Below are positions 7,449 through 10,998 of a DNA stretch of 10,998 bases, piece after piece. The notes beneath the pieces are model-generated. The model worked only from the letters and a program-made list of their open reading frames with translations, had not been told where the DNA came from and did not search any database. The stretch covers positions 1-10,998 of the forward strand of contig SKHV01000193.1 in the NCBI GenBank assembly GCA_007116765.1, written 5' to 3'. Both the position numbers and the translations under genes were made by a program. Source of the DNA: Prolixibacteraceae bacterium. Its GTDB lineage: Bacteria > Bacteroidota > Bacteroidia > Bacteroidales > Prolixibacteraceae. How positions within the stretch are numbered: position 1 is the stretch's first letter; each line of letters opens with the position of its first letter.

Positions 7449-7706
7449 ATGAGTAATATCGAAACAGCATTACAGCTAATGGGAATTGGGATGGTTACCG
7501 TTTTTATTATTCTTATACTTGTTGTGTTATTGGGGAATGCTATCATATTGATAGTGAACCGTATAATGCCTCAGGTTGAAGTGCTAAAACCTACTAGTGG
7601 TAATGCCTCATCAGGAATTGGAGCGAACAAAGTCGCTGCCATTGTGGCCGCTGTAAAACAGGTTACAAATGGTAAAGGCAATGTGGTGAATATCGAAAAG
7701 CAATAG
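7449..7706 (+). CDS. oadG: Gamma subunit of a sodium-pumping decarboxylase (OadG family)
   Basis: An 85-residue small membrane protein of the OadG family. In characterised oxaloacetate decarboxylases this subunit has one N-terminal membrane helix that contacts the beta subunit and a soluble tail that binds the alpha subunit, holding the complex together. Here the pattern ALQLMGIGMVTVFIILILVVL, typical of the family, forms a single hydrophobic helix (about 7-38). A short linker with Ser/Gly (about 48-58) precedes NKVAAIVAAVKQVTNG (about 59-74), the usual Ala/Ile-rich C-terminal helix. Klebsiella OadG binds zinc through C-terminal residues that I do not see clearly here. The gene is the first of the operon, 41 bp upstream of the alpha subunit gene, the same gamma-alpha-beta order as in Klebsiella. 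Identity rests on both the sequence pattern and this context. Confidence 0.85.
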   Translation: MSNIETALQLMGIGMVTVFIILILVVLLGNAIILIVNRIMPQVEVLKPTSGNASSGIGANKVAAIVAAVKQVTNGKGNVVNIEKQ

Positions 7707-7747
7707 TTTTCACGTGTACGAACAATAATCAATAAATATCTATCAAT

Positions 7748-9658
7748 ATGAAGAAACATAAAGTACAGTTTTCATTAGTTTATCGTGATATGTGGCAGTC
7801 GTCGGGTAAATACCTGCCGCGTGTCGATCAGTTAATAAAAGTTGCCCCTGCTATTGTTGAAATGGGATGTTTTGCCCGTGTAGAAACCAATGGTGGCGGT
7901 TTTGAACAAATCAACCTCCTTTTTGGAGAAAATCCAAATACAGCAGTACGTCAATGGACAAAACCTTTGCGCGATGCAGGTATCCAAACGCACATGCTCG
8001 ACAGAAGCCTCAACGGTTTGCGTATGAGCCCCGTGCCGGCCGATGTGCGTAAGTTGATGTATAAAGTAAAAAAAGCACAGGGTACCGATATTACACGCCC
8101 GTTTTGTGGCTTAAACGACGAAAGAAATATTCTTGATTCGATTAAATACGCTAAGGCAGCAGGCATGATTGCTCAGGCAGCTCTTAGTATTACTTATTCT
8201 GAAGTACACACTGCTGAGTCGTACATCAAATTGGCCGATACACTTATTCAAGGTGGTGCCGATGAGATTTGCCTCAAAGATATGGCAGGTATTGGCCGTC
8301 CGGCATGGTTGGGCGAAATTGTACGTGGAATTAAGAAATTGCACCCCGAAGTACCTCTGCAGTATCACTCGCACTCAGGTCCCGGTTTTGCAATGGCCAG
8401 CATTTTAGAAGTCTGTAATGCAGGTGTTGAATATGTCGATGTGGCAATGGAACCTCTTTCTTGGGGCACAGGCCATGTGGATGTTCTTGCCGTACAAGCT
8501 ATGTTGAAAGATGCAGGTTTCGACGTACCTGAAATCAATATGGATGCTTACATGAAAGTGCGTAGCCTTACTCAAAGCTTCATCGACGATTTTCTGGGAT
8601 ACTATATCGATAGTAAAAACCGCTATATGAACTCCTTGCTCATTGGTCCCGGATTGCCCGGTGGTATGATGGGTTCGCTTATGGCCGACCTTGAAAACAA
8701 CCTCGATAGCATTAACAAGTGGAAAAAGAAAAATAGCAAACCAGAGTTGACACAGGATGAGTTGCTTGTTAAACTTTTCAACGAAGTTGAATATGTTTGG
8801 CCAATGGTAGGTTATCCACCGCTTGTTACCCCTTACAGCCAGTATGTGAAAAACCTGGCCATGATGAACGTGATGCAGATTGAAAAAGGCAAACCACGTT
8901 GGGGAATGATTGCCGACGACATTTGGGATATGCTTATGGGTAAAGGTGGAAAACTTCCCGGGGAATTGCATCCCGAAATTTTGGAACTTGCTAAAAAAGC
9001 CCAAAAGGAACAATTCCACGACCACCCACAAAGTGTGGTTGAAGATGCACTTCCTAAGTTCCGTGAGGAAATGAAAGAAAACGGATGGGAGTTTGGACAA
9101 GACGATGAAGAACTTTTCGAATTGGCTATGCACCCGCAACAATACCGTGCATACAAATCGGGAGCTGCTAAAAAGGCTTTCGAAGAAGATTTGGCCAAGA
9201 AAAAAGCCGAGGGAGCCGGATTGTTTGCTGCAACAGCAAAAGCTGCACCTCAGGCCGACAGTACACCCGCAGTTGTTAGTGGCCAGCCCTCATCAATGAA
9301 TATCAACGTGAATGGCGAAAGCTTTAAGGTAACTGTATCGTATGGCAATGCACCGGCTGAAGCCCCGGCTCAAAATTCAGCTCCTGTTGCAACTGAAGCG
9401 CCTGTAGCTGTTGCTGCTCCTGCCAATGCACACGAGGTAACTGCTCCGCTCGAAGGTAAATTTTACCTGACAAAAAACACATCGGAAACTCCAATTAAGG
9501 TAGGCGATACATTAAAAGAAGGCGATTTGATTGGTTACATTGAGGCAATGAAAACCTTTAATGCAATTAGAGCCGATAAAGCTGGAAAGATTGTTGAAAT
9601 ATGCAAAGCCGTTGCCGACGATGTTGAGGAAGACGATGTGCTTGTTAAAATTGGCTAA
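7748..9658 (+). CDS. oadA: Alpha subunit of a sodium-pumping decarboxylase: carboxyltransferase fused to biotin carrier (OadA-like)
   Basis: A 636-residue cytoplasmic subunit that moves a carboxyl group from a 2-oxoacid (oxaloacetate in characterised relatives) to its own biotin. The HMGL-like carboxyltransferase barrel and its conserved extension span about 1-480. Metal-site residues are visible: D14 in YRDMWQSS, H207 and H209 in QYHSHSG, and the carboxylated-lysine candidate K177 in CLKDMAGI. PLVTPYSQYVKNLAMMNVM (358-376) is the strongly conserved family block. A short beta-hairpin segment (MNINVNGESFKVTVS, about 517-531) and an Ala/Pro-rich linker (about 534-560) lead to a biotinyl domain (563-636) with EAMKTF; K602 is the biotin site. 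Odd features are DMWQ where OadA and pyruvate carboxylase have DAHQ, and G309 after PGGMM where relatives have the proton-shuttling Thr. Similar variants are, from memory, common in Bacteroidota, often annotated oxaloacetate decarboxylase or pyruvate carboxylase subunit B. The adjacent beta and gamma genes favour a decarboxylase pump. Confidence 0.88.
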   Translation: MKKHKVQFSLVYRDMWQSSGKYLPRVDQLIKVAPAIVEMGCFARVETNGGGFEQINLLFGENPNTAVRQWTKPLRDAGIQTHMLDRSLNGLRMSPVPADVRKLMYKVKKAQGTDITRPFCGLNDERNILDSIKYAKAAGMIAQAALSITYSEVHTAESYIKLADTLIQGGADEICLKDMAGIGRPAWLGEIVRGIKKLHPEVPLQYHSHSGPGFAMASILEVCNAGVEYVDVAMEPLSWGTGHVDVLAVQAMLKDAGFDVPEINMDAYMKVRSLTQSFIDDFLGYYIDSKNRYMNSLLIGPGLPGGMMGSLMADLENNLDSINKWKKKNSKPELTQDELLVKLFNEVEYVWPMVGYPPLVTPYSQYVKNLAMMNVMQIEKGKPRWGMIADDIWDMLMGKGGKLPGELHPEILELAKKAQKEQFHDHPQSVVEDALPKFREEMKENGWEFGQDDEELFELAMHPQQYRAYKSGAAKKAFEEDLAKKKAEGAGLFAATAKAAPQADSTPAVVSGQPSSMNINVNGESFKVTVSYGNAPAEAPAQNSAPVATEAPVAVAAPANAHEVTAPLEGKFYLTKNTSETPIKVGDTLKEGDLIGYIEAMKTFNAIRADKAGKIVEICKAVADDVEEDDVLVKIG

Positions 9659-9737
9659 GAATAATTTCGAATTTGCTTTTTGAAATACTGTTGTTGTGAA
9701 AAGCTAATATTTGAAATTTGAAACTTTAAATAATATT

Positions 9738-10949
9738 ATGGAGATATTAAGGAAATTATACGAAATGACTGCCTTCAGTAACCTGATAGCAAATCCGGCA
9801 CCTTTGCTTATGATAGCTATTGCTGTGGGGTTATTGTACCTGGGCATTCGTAAACAATACGAACCGCTTTTGCTTGTGCCTATTGGCTTTGGTGTTTTGT
9901 TGGCCAACCTGCCGGGTGCAGGTTTGGGAATAGTTCCAGCCGAATTTGTGGCTCTCGAAGATCATCGATATATGAACTTGTTCGAGATTTCGCAAGAGTA
10001 CGGTATCATGAACTTTCTCTATTATACTTTGCTGAAGACAGGTCTTCTGCCTCCTATAATTTTTATGGGAGTAGGTGCTTTGACCGATTTTGGCCCCATG
10101 TTGCGTAACCTGAGGTTAAGCCTGTTTGGTGCTGCGGCTCAGTTGGGTATATTTTCTGTTTTGATAGTCGCAATACTAGCAGGATTTACACCACAAGAGG
10201 CCGGTTCGCTTGCAATTATTGGCGGTGCCGATGGCCCAACAGCCATTTACACCACTATTATTCTTGCACCTCACTTGTTAGGACCAATTGCTATTGCCGC
10301 ATATTCGTACATGGCGTTGGTTCCGGTAATTATACCTTTTATGGTTAGGCTTACCTGTGGTGAAAAAGAATTAAAAATCAACATGAAGCAAATGGATAAA
10401 CTTTATCCGGCTAAGCGTGAAATAAAGAACATTAAAGCAGTTAAAATAGCCTTTCCTATTGTGTTGGGTGTTGTAATTGCATTCTTTGTACCATCGGCAG
10501 CTCCTTTACTCGGAATGTTACTCTTTGGTAACCTTGTGAAGGAAATCGGTTCAACAACCTTCAGGTTGAGTGATGCCGCAAGTGGTTCAATAATGAATAC
10601 CGCAACCATATTTTTAGGACTCACCGTTGGTGCTACCATGACTTCGGAAGTATTTCTTGATGTTAGAACACTAGGAATTATACTTGGAGGTTTTCTGGCC
10701 TTTGCAGTTTCGGTAGTTGGAGGTATTTATGCAGTGAAGGTTTATAACCTGTTTGCCCAAAAGAAAATCAACCCGCTTATTGGAGCTACAGGGCTAAGTG
10801 CTGTGCCAATGGCCTCGAGGGTTGCTAACGAAATAGCTGTTAAATATGACTCAAGAAACCACGTATTGCAATACTGTATGGCTAGTAACATATCAGGTGT
10901 TATTGGTTCGGCAGTAGCTGCAGGAGTGTTAATTTCGTTTCTTGGATAG
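9738..10949 (+). CDS. oadB: Beta subunit of a sodium-pumping decarboxylase (carboxybiotin decarboxylase, OadB/MmdB family)
   Basis: The polytopic membrane subunit that decarboxylates carboxybiotin and exports Na+. I chose the ATG at 9738 (403 residues, beginning MEILRKLYEMTAF, the usual family N-terminus) over an in-frame TTG at 9711, which would add nine unconserved residues. Family signatures are MGVGALTDFGPML (about 110-122), GGADGPTAIY (162-171, with D165 the key Na+/proton-binding aspartate equivalent to D203 of Klebsiella OadB), and near the C-terminus SNISGVIGSAVAAG (about 383-396), whose Asn, Gly and Ser correspond to the second sodium-binding group. The usual GPN before that motif is ASN here, keeping the essential Asn. 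Around nine or more hydrophobic segments are visible. The gene lies 79 bp after the alpha gene. Beta subunits of oxaloacetate, methylmalonyl-CoA and related decarboxylases are too alike to give the substrate. Confidence 0.93.
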   Translation: MEILRKLYEMTAFSNLIANPAPLLMIAIAVGLLYLGIRKQYEPLLLVPIGFGVLLANLPGAGLGIVPAEFVALEDHRYMNLFEISQEYGIMNFLYYTLLKTGLLPPIIFMGVGALTDFGPMLRNLRLSLFGAAAQLGIFSVLIVAILAGFTPQEAGSLAIIGGADGPTAIYTTIILAPHLLGPIAIAAYSYMALVPVIIPFMVRLTCGEKELKINMKQMDKLYPAKREIKNIKAVKIAFPIVLGVVIAFFVPSAAPLLGMLLFGNLVKEIGSTTFRLSDAASGSIMNTATIFLGLTVGATMTSEVFLDVRTLGIILGGFLAFAVSVVGGIYAVKVYNLFAQKKINPLIGATGLSAVPMASRVANEIAVKYDSRNHVLQYCMASNISGVIGSAVAAGVLISFLG

Positions 10950-10971
10950 AATGTTTGTTTATGATTATTAT

Positions 10972-10998
10972 AAAAAAGCCCCGAGTGTTTGTTCACCC
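10972..10998 (+). terminator. Probable first arm of the operon terminator, cut by the window edge
   Basis: AAAAAAGCCCCGAG starting at 10972 lies 22 bp after the beta-subunit stop codon and is the only GC-rich run in this AT-rich tail. An A-run followed by GCCCCGAG is the usual left arm of an intrinsic terminator. The complementary arm and T-tract would fall outside the window, so this cannot be confirmed. Confidence 0.4.

Noticed and set aside
8405..9142. Long open frame (245 codons) on the minus strand inside the oadA gene
   Set aside because: It lies wholly within the well-supported alpha subunit gene, has an unnatural His/Phe-rich composition and matches no family; it is a by-product of codon bias in the + strand gene.
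9706..9713. Possible internal promoter before oadB (AATATTTG)
   Set aside because: The box deviates from TAnnTTTG and the nearest upstream TTG elements are badly spaced; there is also no terminator after oadA, so simple cotranscription explains oadB.
9710..9723. Short tandem TTTGAAA repeat between oadA and oadB
   Set aside because: Only two copies of a 7-mer in AT-rich spacer; expected by chance and without a visible role.
9711..9737. TTG start adding nine residues to OadB
   Set aside because: The family N-terminus begins at the ATG at 9738 (MEILRKLYEMTAF); the extra residues look like untranslated AT-rich sequence.

Overview
The window looks like a chromosomal housekeeping and accessory stretch from a Bacteroidota bacterium, most likely an anaerobic or facultative Bacteroidales/Marinilabiliales-type organism. 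This is inferred from the AT-leaning composition, start codons without convincing Shine-Dalgarno sequences, promoter-like boxes of the Bacteroidota type (TTG or TTTG, about 20 nt, then TAnnTTTG), and a carboxyltransferase of the divergent form I associate with this phylum. The assignment rests on recall of family sequences, not on a search.

Layout: (1) positions 1-1909, + strand: the 3' part of folC (folylpolyglutamate/dihydrofolate synthase), then 11 bp later a small AlbA_2-type DNA-binding-domain protein with a C-terminal winged-helix-like region. (2) 2010-3164, +: an exported PhoA-family alkaline phosphatase with all metal ligands present, followed by a clear intrinsic terminator (3193-3222). 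(3) 3302-5638, +: a bile acid:sodium symporter (BASS) family transporter whose well-formed promoter lies so close to the ATG that the transcript may be leaderless, then a PlsC-type glycerolipid acyltransferase with an unassigned C-terminal membrane domain. (4) 5631-7106, - strand: an orphan membrane histidine kinase that converges on the acyltransferase gene with an 8-bp overlap. (5) 7107-7448: a 342-bp AT-rich divergent intergenic region. (6) 7449-10949, +: a three-gene oadG-oadA-oadB operon for a biotin-dependent, sodium-translocating decarboxylase, followed by what looks like the first arm of a terminator cut by the window edge.

Functionally, the strongest unit is the Oad-type pump. The alpha subunit (carboxyltransferase plus biotin carrier in one chain) moves a carboxyl group from its substrate to biotin. 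The beta subunit decarboxylates carboxybiotin and exports Na+. The gamma subunit anchors and assembles the complex. The resulting sodium gradient could drive Na+ symporters such as the BASS protein in the same window. The divergent histidine kinase has no response regulator here, and nothing in the sequence shows that it regulates the pump.

I found no mobile element, CRISPR array, tRNA or rRNA, and no convincing new defence or biosynthetic system. The items most worth a second look are the altered active-site motifs in the Oad alpha subunit, the possible leaderless transporter transcript, the unexplained C-terminal domain of the acyltransferase, and the imperfect palindrome in the kinase/pump intergenic region.
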